The notes: generated from the letters alone by a model not told the origin. A DNA stretch of 64,000 nt from Dryococelus australis (GCA_029891345.1 CM056995.1:216508547-216572546), one strand, 5' to 3'; counted from the stretch's first letter, positions 46,980-59,248 are shown. Made by a program: numbers and translations.

Positions 46980-47690
46980 TCCATACTACTAAATAAAATA
47001 GATGTGTCTGTCTGTGATTTCCGAATTTGTCACTTTTAATTATTTTTTTCAAATAGTAAAGTCATACTTATGTCTGAAAGGTTTTAACTCAAAAACCACT
47101 TAACGTATTAACTTCAAATTTACCATTATATGTATAATAACACCAAGACCAAATTAATCTGTGTTTCATCGAGATATCTCAAAAGGTTCCGGAAAAAATG
47201 ATGATCTGGAATGTAAATGGGTACTGGATTAAGCTTTTCTTAGGATTACCGCATAAAAAAAGAAATATTAAAAAAAACCGTCATTTCTCCTTTCTTTTTT
47301 GTCTATGGACTGTAAACCTTTACTTCCAAAACACCGTAGTGGCCCAGTGGCTAGAGTTATTCCAAGTGGGGCCGCAGTGACCCAGTGAATAGATATATAT
47401 GAAGTGGGGCAGTAGTAGCTCAGTGGCTAGATCACCCAAAATGGGGGCCGCAGTTGCTCAGTGGCTAGAGAAGCCCAAAAAAAACTGGCTGTATTAATTC
47501 AAAGTCCTAAATATCATGCTAACATAAAACACGTGCGAAGCGATGGCAGGGTGAAATTTAATAACTCCATTTAACCTAAAAGAATAAATAATAGTATTTT
47601 AAAAATAAAGCATTAATGAAACTATGGTAGCCTTTATTTTAATAACTTAAAAAAAAAACTCATGCGAGCGTAGTCGCACGGGTCAGCTAG
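46980..47690 (+). mobile_element. Non-autonomous Helitron (711 bp)
   Basis: Begins TCCATACTACTAAATAAAAT after a host A and ends GCGAGCGTAGTCGCACGGGT then CAGCTAG before a host T. These are the Helitron hallmarks: 5' TC with a TACTACTAAAT-like motif, a 3' CTAG, a short GC-rich hairpin (GCGAGCG-TAGT-CGCaC) about 10 bp before the end, and insertion between A and T without duplication. It has no coding capacity. Confidence 0.78.
47333..47470 (+). repeat. Four tandem tRNA A-box-like modules inside the Helitron
   Basis: Units of 37-39 bp start at 47333, 47371, 47408 and 47447, each reading roughly GCCGCAGTAGCTCAGTGGCT plus AGA. TAGCTCAGTGG at 47416-47426 is a perfect Pol III A-box core. No B box follows any of them. 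Confidence 0.7.
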
Positions 47691-47953
47691 TTTTGAATAA
47701 ATTATAAGCAGGTATTGCTACTGTCCCTCTACTCATGCTGCGTGAGGCCAAGTAAAACACATTGACAGCAGGCTATATATCACAGTCTTCTATTCACTCT
47801 CCACTATCACGTGTTTCAGGAGTTTATGTAAGGGGAAGGCCGATATGGTCTTGACAATCCCCGAAATCTGAAAGAAGGAAACTATTTAAATAGTTAAAAA
47901 TAACAAAAAATGTGACGTTTTAGAAACTTATTACGAATTGTACAGTGTGTGTA

Positions 47954-48370
47954 TAGTCTATTAGCGGTTAATTCACACTATTTGAATCAAACCTTTGAAA
48001 AATGCTCCATGAATTACTTGTTTGGCTGTTTTCTAAATATCGTAGATATCAGAAGCGTTTGATAATTAGTTATCATAATAGTATTATATGTTGGGTTATT
48101 TTAAATTATAATTGTATTTCATTGACAAATTACGTTCCATTTACCATCAATATAATTACAAACAGTGAGAAAATATTCGATTTGGTAATGCCTAGAGAAA
48201 AATAGTTCTCATGAAAAATTACATTGTACTCAGTGCGCACGAATACGGTGCGTTGTCCTTTAAGTGGAATTTTCTATACTTGGTTATACTTTGTACGAGG
48301 CGGAGGGATAGCGAGAAATTAGAACTCAAGTAGGGCTTCAGAAAATTTGGAAGCAACAGTGAATGGACTA
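47954..48370 (+). mobile_element. TIR element family C (copy C3), complete
   Basis: 417 bp, flanked by TA at 47952-47953 and TA at 48371-48372. Ends TAGTCTATTAGCGGTTAATT and AGCAACAGTGAATGGACTA. It is the best copy for defining family C and its TA target site. Confidence 0.85.
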
Positions 48371-50148
48371 TAGAGCAGAATGTCGCAGTCCATACATGTA
48401 AAGGTTCATATCTCCCCAGGCCCAGGAAGTCATTCAATGGAAATTGTCCAGTCACAGAATTGGCGTAGACAGGGAGTGTGAAAAAATAGTTACTAACATG
48501 AGAATGGCACGTATGTATTCTGAACTGAAAACCTGCAAGTTTTAATGCAAAAATGTGTTGTAAAATCATTGAATTCAAATAACATACAACCCTTACTAAA
48601 ATATTTTCTTTAAACTAATTTTCATATCTTTATACTTAGTAATGAGGCAAGTCAAATGTTTGCATTCGTTATTGTTCTGACTTCAGAAATTAATTGAGTT
48701 TGACTAATACAAAGACGTAAATTATTGTTGATATTAAGTGAATTAATTAAAAACCAGCTTAAGTAGATAATTTATTATGTTTAGTGGCATACTCTGACTA
48801 AGCATAAAAGGAATTTTACTTGTGGCTTCATGTAATCGACTGCGAAGCTTCTGTCTTAGTGATTCTCCCAAAATAAATCCTATATACACCCCGGGACAGC
48901 CCTGGTGTGTTTACTGACTGCATGCCTCCATAGTGCAAAGCTTTAAGTACACAGTTGCTCTTGACTTGATCCCCCTATTGATTCATCTTTGTTATAGGCC
49001 CCCACTTACAAAGGGAGTGTTGAGAATAAGTGCTGGCCAATCACAACAATGCGTCAAGAAAATCAGTTCTTTAAAACTACCCTACCAACAATGAATTCAC
49101 GAAGTATGTGAGGCTCTATACAGCTCACCTAACCCTGCTAAACGTCGGTATTTGCTGGTACCACAGCGTTTAAAAATTCCTAACTTATTTTTCTGAAAAA
49201 AAAAAAAAAAAGTGTTAAAAATGATACATGTATCTTCGTAAATTTAAACATGGTGTTACTGAAATTAACGCCACCTTCCGTTGAAGATCGATAGAAAGTA
49301 ATTTTCGCTAGAAACATAATTCGGTGTTTCTGCTTTTTCTGTTTTTTTTTTTTTTTTTGTGAACAAGGAGCTCACGGCGGAAGTCAGGTTTGCTGGTTTG
49401 AAACTCGAGTATCGCAAGGGTGTGTGAGTTATGTGCTATTTTTATGTTTAGTGTGTCGTTTTAGAATGAAACAATAATGGTCCGAACATTAACAAGAAGC
49501 AAAAAATTTAATTTAATTTATTTAATTAAGACTAAGTATATCATTGATCAGAGGATGTTACAATACCCAAAATAAAATATATCGTACAAATGTAGTTCAA
49601 TTTGTACTAGTTATACAATTATGTAAAAGTATATCAAATTCTGGTTTTTGTTTGATTAGAGTGTGGAATAGTTACTAGAAAAATATTTTAAACAATAACG
49701 ATCGAAAGCGGTTGTTAAATTTAAGCTGAAAACATATTTACGATCAATGGGCTGAAGTGTTTCGTACAGGCCTTTTGAATTCGGAATTAAAGGCCCAGTT
49801 TAGTGAAGATATTACAGAGAATAAACTATAAACACTGAACAATTGACGTCTAGAAAAAGTGCGATTGGTCAAATATTTCTGTTATAGCGAATACAGTTGA
49901 TATTTGGAAACTGCCTCAAGCCTTGAAACCACCTTGTGGAATTCCTTGTAGGGTTATGGCGTAAGAACTGCAGCCAGGAAGCATGTAGTACTTAAAGAAA
50001 TGACTGAGTAGAGGAATATCGTGTCCACAGGGACGTCGTTCGGTCCCGATTTTGATTATGAACTCAACAGTTGCAATCGTTAAATTTTTGTGTCCACTTT
50101 ACTTGCTTCAAGCATAATTCTCCCAATATGTGAAAAATGTACTGCGTG
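48371..50148. other. No gene supported
   Basis: AT-rich, with an A-run at about 49195-49212 and a T-run near 49343-49358. A 119-codon minus-strand frame covers the end of element C3 and is not protein-like. Confidence 0.5.
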
Positions 50149-50802
50149 CACTGAAAAAAAGGTTTTGTTGAATCAAACAATATTTAGTTTGTGCGACTAA
50201 GGATTTGTTTGGCTACACGCATATTATAGAGTTTGGGCCAATATAAAAAAAAATTACAAGTTCAACCATGTTTCGAACCTAGATCACCTGAGCACACGTC
50301 TTTCTCCATAGTAATCTCAGCAAATTTGACAACTGATGACACCGGAAAGCTTTAAAATAGATATACTGCAAATGCTGGGCAATGTGTGGAAACAAATATT
50401 TCAAGTTCTACAGCTTTACTTGTCAGTTTCTTGTTACATTGCTGTATTAAAGTCTTTATACGATCGCTAAGCATCAATAGATGGACTAACAAACACGGTT
50501 ACTATGGTAATTGTCACAAAAAATTCAAACAAACTCTCGAGCTGTATTTTCGAACGAAGGCAGTCAAATGAGTGGCCAAACAAATATATACAGTTGATTC
50601 AACAAAATATTTAGTTGAAAGTCTAATTTATTTTAGCCCAACACAGAGATTTTGTTTATTCAAACATATATTTGCTGGACGAACAAAGGTAATTTTGTTG
50701 CTTTTGAAATTTTATTTTGCTCAACAATATATTTTGTTAGGGCAACTAAATATATATTTGGCCCTTTACAAACAAATATTTTTTTCCGATTTTCTCTCAG
50801 TG
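50149..50802 (-). mobile_element. TIR element family G (copy G2)
   Basis: 654 bp, inverted relative to G1. Starts CACTGAAAAAAAGGTTTTGT and ends CCGATTTTCTCTCAGTG. Shared internal landmarks in opposite orientation include CTGTATTTTCGAACGAAGGC and ACACGGTTACTATGG. It differs from G1 by internal insertions and deletions. Confidence 0.75.
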
Positions 50803-51911
50803 TGTTCGTCGATGTGAACATCAACTGTTCACAAATGACACGCACAGAAAATACAATACATCAGATTTCCAACAAGGAAAATGCGAAAAACATCAGCCAC
50901 TGATCCCATGTTGTGAACAGTGCCAGCCATAAATACTCTTCAACTTCAACATGTTTTTGATGTGAACATGGGGACTGAACGCGTTAAGAAAGTGAAATGA
51001 AGTTCAGAACGCTTGTGCACAAAGTCATTTGAAAATAACCATATTCTAAGGGCACCGTATTAACTTCAGAAGTACAGTTCTTCAGATTTTCCGTTCCTAG
51101 CTGGTCGGGGTCATGTCTGCAGGTATACTTATTGCGCTGGTCGAATTCTCCATTCGACAAGAAACAGTAACAATTGTCTGCAATTATTTCGTGCTATAGA
51201 AAGCATTTTAAACCCATTCTGACTAAATGTGCAACATTCCCTGTAGGTAACACGTTTCTCTACTGAACTGTGATTGTATTTATATGGAGGAACCCAAAAA
51301 CTACAGCTTATTTAGGGCAGTAACAAAGTAAGTGTTGTTTCGGCTGAAAGTACAGCACTCATTGTGAAATTTCTTAATTGCGATACCTGAAACCGTAAAT
51401 TAAATTAGACCTGAAACAGTTGAAAGACCCTAATTATAAATTTTTTTACCTTCATTCTGTTTGTATTCTTCCACCAGAGGCCAAACTTATAATTCCCTCC
51501 AGCAAACGTATTTACTATACTGGTTGTTTGTAAATTATGCCTGCAAACTTCGGATGGCGGTTAAACAAGAAAAAATGACTGGAGAAACGCACATACGACC
51601 CATGGTCTAAAGTGAATCTTTAGGGCGGTGCATATATTTTAACAATTTTGCCCGAAGCACTATATTTATTATAACTATTGGAGATGGAACGCTTAGTTTC
51701 TGGGCAATGACTAAAGTTAGTGATGGCATGCAGATTTATACTTCTCTTAAATCCCAAGTATCCTACAGCGTCATACTAGAAATGAGGGTAGTAATGGTGA
51801 TTATTTCAACGAAATAATTTAATGACAGTGACAGATAAGCGTTGTGGTGTTTGGCGAGCTTCGGTCCGTAAGATATTATTCAGACACTTAGTGTTACATC
51901 TTAACATATTT
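50803..51911. other. No gene seen
   Basis: Unremarkable AT-rich spacer. Confidence 0.5.
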
Positions 51912-52090
51912 CGCCGCCCTCCCGTGGTGCAGTTATTGGTGCGCCACCGATCTGGGGTGCGGGAGGCTCTGGGTTCAAATCCCAGGTAAGGCATGGGTTT
52001 TTACATTAAGTTGGGTTATAAGTTAGTCTGTAAGCCGTCCGCTGCTAAGCTTTCAAGCATAAAAACGGAGACGTTAAAAACCCTTTAAAA
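51912..52090 (+). mobile_element. tRNA-derived SINE (first type)
   Basis: A-box-like TGGTGCAGTTATTGG starts at 51925 and the B box GGTTCAAATCC is at 51972-51982, the normal Pol III spacing of about 45 bp. The tRNA-like head is followed by an unrelated tail with TAAGTTAGTCTGTAAGCCG and ends in ACGTTAAAAACCC. It has no anticodon-stem integrity, so it is not a tRNA gene. Confidence 0.7.
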
Positions 52091-52718
52091 TTACAGTTAA
52101 CATTTTTCTCCAATATTTGTAATAATTTGATGCTGCAAGTCCAACTTCAAAGATATCTGCCGCTGTTAATATTCGCTTTATACCGTAAGTCGTATATTAT
52201 GTATCCCCCTTCTTTTTTCGTGATTGACCAAAGCAGCAGAAGTTTGTCGGTTTAATTTAGGTTCTCTATGTAGTATCCTCGCTCCAATCCACTGTTAATG
52301 TGTAGAGACCTGCAAAATCTGCGTTATCATTTGGCATCAGGAAAAACTTCACAGTGCTCTATATACTCTAGATGGCTGCTGCTAGATGGCTTCTCCATTG
52401 GCTGCTGCATAGATGTGAAGTAACTCCCTTTTTTACTGAACTGCACGTGATTGTACTGAACAGTTGTGAAGTGTTCATTCACTGCACAGGATAACCCAGG
52501 GCGTGTCAAATAAATTACGATCCAATGACAACCTCATTGCAAAGATACGTGTGTGTGTTTGAAGTTTAACGTGTCCTCGAATAATAAGGCGAATTGTGTA
52601 AGTCTCTAGTAATATATAACTGTTTAGAAGAGCTGACGTTATAAGAGATATGTATTAAGAAACCAGGAGCTGCTTAGGGAGTAGGTACAATACCACGTGC
52701 AGGAGAAGAGTACTGATA
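52091..52718. other. No gene seen
   Basis: Nothing recognisable. Confidence 0.5.
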
Positions 52719-53120
52719 TAGGCTGTTCACGGTAAAATGAGCACTTTAGAAATACCTGCTTAAGATTTACTTATATGCACGTTGTGTATTCTTCCACCTT
52801 ATGTAAGATTAACATTTACATGGGTCTCATCACTTTATTCATGGCTCAGTAAAGTGAAACTGTGAAATTATTATACAAATAAATACTTAACAAATCTGCT
52901 CATATTTACACTTTGATGCATGAAAAAAAAAAAAACAGAAAGCGAAGGAAATAATTTTAGTTATCACAGATGGTTAAGGTATGGAACTATCTTCCATCCA
53001 TCGTTGCCAACTTTACCGGGCAAATGTCACTAATTGCGCCCATTAAAATATATGCGTTCAGGAGCAGTGACATTCTTCTAAGCTTCATTTCAAAAGTACT
53101 CACTTTATCGTGAACAGCCT
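52719..53120 (-). mobile_element. TIR element family A (copy A6), next to the CpG-rich promoter
   Basis: 402 bp between TA at 52717-52718 and TA at 53121-53122. Termini TAGGCTGTTCACGGTAAAAT and CACTTTATCGTGAACAGCCT. The CpG-rich promoter begins within about 20 bp of its right end. Confidence 0.9.
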
Positions 53121-53129
53121 TACCGGTAT

Positions 53130-53316
53130 GTCTCGAGCAAGGCGCTTGCATATGCAGAAACATGGCAGAGTGCGAGCGCGCGGCACAGCAAAGCAGCGTG
53201 CTGCTTTCCGTGTCAAGGCGTTCCTTCCGTCGCTTTAGGAGGGGAGAAGGGCGCTGACAGCCTCCAGAGAGAGCCGCCAGCCCGCCAGGCGTGGTTCGTC
53301 GCTTGCTCCAGCGTTC
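53130..53316 (+). promoter_or_regulatory. CpG-rich promoter with TCAGTT initiator
   Basis: 53150-53470 is the most GC- and CpG-rich stretch of the window (for example GAGCGCGCGGCACAGC and CCTGCGCGCCTCGCCC). TCAGTT at 53315-53320 matches the arthropod initiator (TCAGTY), predicting a start at about 53317. No TATA box is evident 30 bp upstream, as usual for CpG-type promoters. Confidence 0.6.
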
Positions 53317-53454
53317 AGTTCACCGCCGCTAGCCGACCTGCGCGCCTCGCCCAGCCACTACTAGCGTTGCCGTTACCTGTGCGCGCGTGCCCGTGGTATG
53401 TTGCGTCATCGCCCCCGCTCAACTTCGCGGGCCCACTGGGGTCCCGTCTGCAAG
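53317..53454 (+). other. First exon of a host gene (5' end only)
   Basis: From the predicted start the sequence remains CpG-rich up to CTGCAAG followed by GTGAGTGG, a near-perfect splice donor with the exon ending at 53454. An ATG at 53398-53400 opens a frame (MLRHRPRSTSRAHWGPVCK) that runs to the donor, so the exon may carry the start codon or be entirely leader. No later exon can be recognised downstream in this window, implying a long first intron. The gene itself cannot be identified. Confidence 0.55.
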
Positions 53455-56400
53455 GTGAGTGGCGCTCTTCTCTGTTATTAACCTTCTCCTAACTACCGCC
53501 ATGCTTAAGGGAGGCCCAGATTTACGTCAAAATCTCCAAGACCCAAGTCCTTAATTATAGTTACTTCCAATACCACATTTCTTTTATTTTAAAGAAAGCA
53601 TTATTTTGCAGTAATTAATGGATACGTATTTGTCATATGCAGTGAGGTTACTGGTAACCAGGACTATTTTTTAAAGAGGAAATGGAGATCATTGAGGAAT
53701 AACAACCCAAACACATTTCGAAATTTTGAGGCAACAATGAGGCAGAACTAATTTCCGTCTTCCGCACATGCTCGCGAATCGTCAGCAGAAATGTCAAAAT
53801 CGTGTGGTCAGACCGCGATGTAAAATTGTTTACGTTTTTATTCCGCCAACAAATAAGTGCTTTCTAAGAAAGTTATTTAAAAAAAAACTTGAACGTTTTA
53901 AATCCTAGTTGCACTAATGCTCTGCAATAATAAATTTTCAATGCACGTACTTTTGTAGACCCACTGTGCTAACCGCGAATACGAACCACGCGATTGTTAA
54001 AAGTTCTGTTGGAGAAATAAACTGTTCAATGTTGGTACTTTTGACATGTTGATGCGCAGCTGATGTGTGCTTCCTATCAGCATTTCCTCTGTGTAATAAT
54101 CGAAATGTTGAAAATGAACTTTGTTGTAACATGGTTTCTATAACATTGCCATATTGTTATACATTTTATTCATTATTTTGCAGGTCAGTATTATCCCCTA
54201 TTGGGCAGGCCTCGTCAGGCCTATTTCTACTCGATCTTACAATGAGTCCATAGCTATCAAATAATGAAGAGTAAATTCAAGTGTCCCCTACTCGATGTGG
54301 TAGCAACAATGAAATAGGTGGGGTCACGTTTGTTCTTTGTCAAGTATCTACTACGCCTTTACTTCATTGCAGTCACATTCTGCTCGTTTCTGTTACGAAT
54401 CTTTTGCCCCTTAACGTGGACCAGTTCTAGCGGTAACTGAATGCGGCTTGCTGTTGTTGCTTGCACTTGGCGTGATGTGTTAGGTTTTCTGCATTAGCGT
54501 TTTGGTTGCTGCGAATTGAGTTTGGTGCAATCCTTCTTAACTGTAACACTTTTGCCTGGTGCACAGTTATGATAGCTCCGCCACGTTTAGGATGATGTGC
54601 ATTTGTCTGGTCTCGGAGCAAAATAAGTGTTTGGTTTCTACTACCTATTATTGTATTACAGCATTTACAAAATCTAATTCTCAGTAATATGGGACACGTA
54701 ACTAGCTAAAATAAATATGAACACAATTTTCTGCGCCATAAAGCTCCAGAATATGCTATAAGCAATACGCGAGATTGGGTGTGTAGCTGCATATGCTTTC
54801 TTGTACACGTAACGTGACGGTCTGGTAGAGCCAAGATTTTTACTACACGTTTCTTGTTTTTAAATAGAGTGGTTAGTAGTAGTCTTCAAAATACAACGTA
54901 AACGCATTCATACCTGATCAGTAACCCTCACCTAAATTTAATAGACACCTCAATACTGATACTGACAATCGGTTTTCGCTAGCGAGTATACTTAAAACCT
55001 ATACTAAAGCATACATTTAGTTACAAAACTCAAAAAGTTTCAACAGCTGCAAATGGTAGATATTTCGATGACCATATGCACTATGTTCTAGAGAGAATTT
55101 TTTTCCGAATATTTCCATACCATGGCGTTTTTTCTCAGTAGTGACGTCATAATTCAAGGCCGACTGGTAAACGGGAGAGGTACATTTGTCAGGTGGAGAG
55201 TGTTTGCTGTTGATCAGGTTTTTTTTTTGCGGATAGAGCCTTGTGAAGTTGAATTACGTTCAGAGTCTGGCTGGACAGTCCCCAGATAAAATACAATGAT
55301 CGCTTTGGCAATATGTTGGAGTCAACTCGACTCAACATGTCAGCAAACCGCAAGTCATGTAGGAGTGACATGTCTTATCAGGATCAAATTCTGACGTTAT
55401 TATAGTGCGTGATAGTACAGTGACATTGTGTCCCTCCTTATACATACAATAACATTCCAGGACATATGTGCCCATAAGGGAAGGACAGAATACAGAAAGA
55501 CTGACTCAAGCCCTCTACAGCAAAAATATTTTTCTATTTAACATAAGAGTATGTTTTTACCTTAGTCATTTAACATAATTAGGAAACTATTTCTATTTAT
55601 ATGGAAGGATACCATAAGTGAAATGTTTACTTATATTTGATTTTGAGCAGAAACACCTCCCCAAATGATATCAGAAAGTGCATTCAGCTGCACATCCCCT
55701 ACCACGTTACAATAATCGTGGACTTCCCTGATCTAGAGTAGGAACTACAGACTGAAACTGTGTATAGGGTCATCTATTCACATGAACTTCGATAAAGGCC
55801 GCATTCCGCTACTGTCCAGGGGCACTGAAATCACTGAGGATTCCTCAGTAACCGAACAGTCTGCAATAAACAGTAAATATTTGGTTCGTCAGTAAGCTGG
55901 TAGGTTCGTAACGCTCAGCAGTGAAATTTATTTTAATTATCTTACAAGGGAAGTAACTAGAAATTTTAGTCTTAAAATTGATTTCGCTGTTGATCTAAAA
56001 AGACTGTACGCATGAAAAATTACTAACATTTGTTGCGCTGAAGAAAATAAACTTTCATAAAAAGACAACTTCTGTTAAGATTAATTCTATTCATGTTAGG
56101 AAAAAAAAACGAGATTACTTATGGAGAGCTTGGAATAGGAAACCTTTCCGCCGCTAGGTAAGCGCTAGTATTCCAAAGAGCTCAATTAAAATTAAAATTT
56201 AGGGTTGCTTCAATAATAAACGGGATATGTTTCACTTGGTTAAGTAGTTATTTTATATTTAATTTATGATTATTGCAGATATTTTGTTTTTAACTCATAA
56301 AATAGAAAAAAATCCGGTACACAATATGACACTAACGCTCACTTAGTGGCGAAAAATTTTAGTTGCCAAACTAAAAGCATTGAGCTTCCCAACCTGAGTA

Positions 56401-56900
56401 GAATAAACCTTGCTTATGTTTTGAAGTTGCTTTTTTCGCGACATTTCCATTAATACTAGCTTGTGCTTAATCATGCTAACCTCAGAATAACTGTGAACAT
56501 ATACAGAGAACACACGATTCGTGTTGCTTACCAATATATCGCTTTACTGGCGCCATACTGCCTTTGAGAGGTCCAGTAATATTCAGAGTTTTCGTATTAA
56601 ATGAAGCCTCACAAATGGCGCCTCAAAGGCAGTGAGCAGAAACGAGCACCAGTGACCACCAGTGCTCGTGAGCAAGTATCGGAAATATAAAGTTGGCGTC
56701 ACTGAAATCATCGACGAGCGAAATCCGATAGATTCGGAACGTGGCGAGTGTCACGGGTGATGACGAGGAAGGGTGCATCAGGCCTGGGCAGGGGTGCACA
56801 GTAGAGTGGGAGTAGGGGTAGAGTAGGGTTCAGTAGTCACTCTCCTTGTACTGACATTGGACTGCTTTTCTGCCGACGGCACTATCAAAAACAATGTGGG
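53455..56900 (+). other. Probable first intron of the gene starting at 53317
   Basis: No further exon is recognised. A perfect CRE-type palindrome TGACGTCA lies at 55142-55149. At 56549-56640 ACTGCCTTTGAGAGG and CCTCAAAGGCAGT form a 13-15 bp inverted repeat. Composition is otherwise ordinary AT-rich. Confidence 0.35.
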
Positions 56901-57005
56901 TATGATTGAGGCTAGGACAGTGTTTATGCTAGTAAAGGTGGACTTACAACCACCCGTCACATTCGTCAGTCGCCCGTCCATCAATCATTTTCTGGCCGTC
57001 AATCA

Positions 57006-57006
57006 G

Positions 57007-57071
<65 letters not shown>
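57006..57071. repeat. (TA)n microsatellite
   Basis: About 33 uninterrupted TA units. Confidence 0.95.
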
Positions 57072-57075
<4 letters not shown>

Positions 57076-57339
57076 TTTAACTTTCGATAGACTGACGGGT
57101 GGGTCACCGTCTTCTGACGACATTCCGTACACGCCAATACACACTTTAAAACAAAATGCAAGGCGGTGGATATATGTTTATTTATCTTGGTGGTAAATAC
57201 AGGAATTTCAAACTTAAACAGTAATTCTGTATGAATATTTATCACGTGAAAAATTTATTTCCTCAAAAATTTTCTCTCTTTAAAATGTATTTCCAACCAA
57301 AATATACCTTCTACAAAAGTAAGATCGCGATGTTAAGTT

Positions 57340-57486
57340 GTCATGCTGAAATTTTTCCGGACAGAAGGATGGACGGGCGACGGATTGTTGTGAGTCGCTT
57401 TCAACTGACGGACGAAAAAACATATGGATGACTGACTGACGACCAGGCCGACTGAAGGGTGAGACGTACGATTGTGACCCCAGCTT
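57340..57486 (-). mobile_element. Possible PIF/Harbinger-like terminus
   Basis: On the minus strand it reads TTAAGCTGGGGTCACAATCG then TACGTCTCACCC, followed by many CGTC/GTCCGTC motifs up to about 57355. A GGGTCAC terminus with TTA beside it and CGTC-rich subterminal sequence fits a Harbinger-type end with TWA target. Similar CGCCCGTCC and GACGGGTGGGTCAC motifs lie at 56965-57115 on the other side of the TA microsatellite. No second clean terminus was found. Confidence 0.35.
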
Positions 57487-57806
57487 AAGTGTTGAGATGG
57501 CCCGTCTACCATGAGCTATTTGGCGTGTTCGAGACGAAGAAGCGCGGCAGCTATGATGGCTACGCAGTTGCGCGCATCAAGAGCGTCATCGCCGTCCAGC
57601 ACAAGATCCTGAACAGGCTTGCAGTATCCTCGACGTGCAGCTTGTATGTACAGAAATTTAAAGTAGTTGCTCTGTAAGCTTGGTGGAAAATCTGTGGCAA
57701 GGTTCAGCGTATGGTCCTTGATAATTTCTGTAAGTGTCTGACGGATATACATAGAGATTCTGCGCGTTGAAATAGCTGCTGTATTAACTACGTTGGAGTG
57801 CTCCAA
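57487..57806 (-). other. GC-rich coding-like fragment, unidentified
   Basis: The minus frame 57516-57806 ends VLDGDDALDARNCVAIIAA then ALLRLEHAK. The plus strand is also open (57489-57677). It adjoins the Harbinger-like terminus, so it may be the end of a transposon gene, but no transposase motif is recognised. Confidence 0.3.
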
Positions 57807-59034
57807 AACGGCGCAACTAAAATCCGTGACGTCTTCGAATCACTCAGGCTTCGTCTGAAGTGTGTGTTATTTACGTTGATCACCGTATTGGATCAGCGAG
57901 GTAGGTTTGTACACATCCTCTAACAACAGGCTCCTACACAATACACTGAAGTTAGTAGAAGTAATTTATTTATATAAAAGGGGTAGTCTGATGAAACTTC
58001 AAATGTAAAAAAAAAACCCGTTGATCATTGTTGACTACCTGACTTTGACCAAAACAACAACAACAAGGCTTGTATTGCTCCAGTCCTCGGCTACAAAGCC
58101 ATCACTGGAGTTGCGACGTTACACTATGAGCTGTGAACTATACTTCGGAGTCATTGGTATTGGTGAATCCAGTTCAATTTCATATTATTGAACTAATACC
58201 CACTTATTTCTTCGTATATTGCGCGTATTTCTGATATTTGAAGGGTCAATCTTGCAGGAATTGTTTCTTCGAATTTCACGCCGTGTTCGTGTGCCTTACC
58301 ACATATACGAGTGCAGTGCTCATATTTTATTTTTCTGGAGCATTAAGCTATTGTATAAAACACCGGAAACCTTGTATGCTGCCTGGTTCAGAAATTTCTC
58401 GCAAATTGAGAAAGGTTAGAATAATAATTAGTTTGCAAGAGTATGGTGTTAAAAAGTTGGAATTTCAACGTGATTCTGATATGCGGACCTTATCCTGCAC
58501 ATTAAAGGGTTTCTTAACACAGGTGCGGTCAACAGTTTGTTGGAAAGTCAACTCGGTCTGTTAGCGTAGCCATTCTTCAGGAGAAGATACTTAACGCCAT
58601 AACAAGTTGAGCCTCGAAAACCTGTAATTTCGAAGAGCGTTAGCGAAGACCAACACGATAATTGGAAACATGGCATGAGTTGTTACTTTTACCGCTCCTC
58701 GAAACCTATCGTTATCTACTCCCACAAGGTTTGTTTCTCCTACCTCACGGCATAGTAGCTAATCTTTCTGTGTTTGCGAAAGCCTTTCAACCGAACGTTC
58801 TGAAAACGGTGAAGGAATTGTAACAATGAACTCACCAAACAGAAGAACTTTGCTTTATTTTTTAAGTATCATAATGAAAGAATATTCATGGTGCGAAACC
58901 ATAAAAAAAACCCGAGGAAGATGCCTCTTAAAAAGGTGACAACACATTAGGGGGAAAAATTATATTTAAAAAAAAAATTACTGTTTGAAGTTCCATGAAC
59001 ATATTTATCTCTCCACAAATTCATTCAACACTTT
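57807..59034. other. No gene supported
   Basis: Overlapping plus-strand frames of 66 and 108 codons at 58219-58564 show no motif. Confidence 0.45.
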
Positions 59035-59248
59035 TATAGTCACTAATAAGTGACTATAAAAATAGTCACTAATAAGTATGTTTCATTGCAGACTCAAACA
59101 TAACCTTTCGAGAGTGGTAAATGTATACACCGTATTTATCAGCCACATAGCAATGTTGATTTTAAAATGTGTCGGAAAGACAAAAATCGTCTACTAGGAA
59201 AAATTTGGAAGGGCCTTAAAAAGTGATCACTTTGCCGTGATTAGCCTA
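59035..59248 (+). mobile_element. TIR element family B (copy B5), left end replaced
   Basis: Matches B3 from the AGTCACTAATAAGT block to the right terminus CACTTTGCCGTGATTAGCCT plus A, followed by TA. The left terminus is missing. Instead AGTCACTAATAAGT occurs twice and its complement forms TATAGTCACTAATAAGTGAC plus TATA, a perfect 10 bp inverted repeat. Confidence 0.7.

Noticed and set aside
51912-51990. tRNA gene
   Set aside because: A and B boxes are present but the cloverleaf stems do not pair and a SINE-like tail follows.
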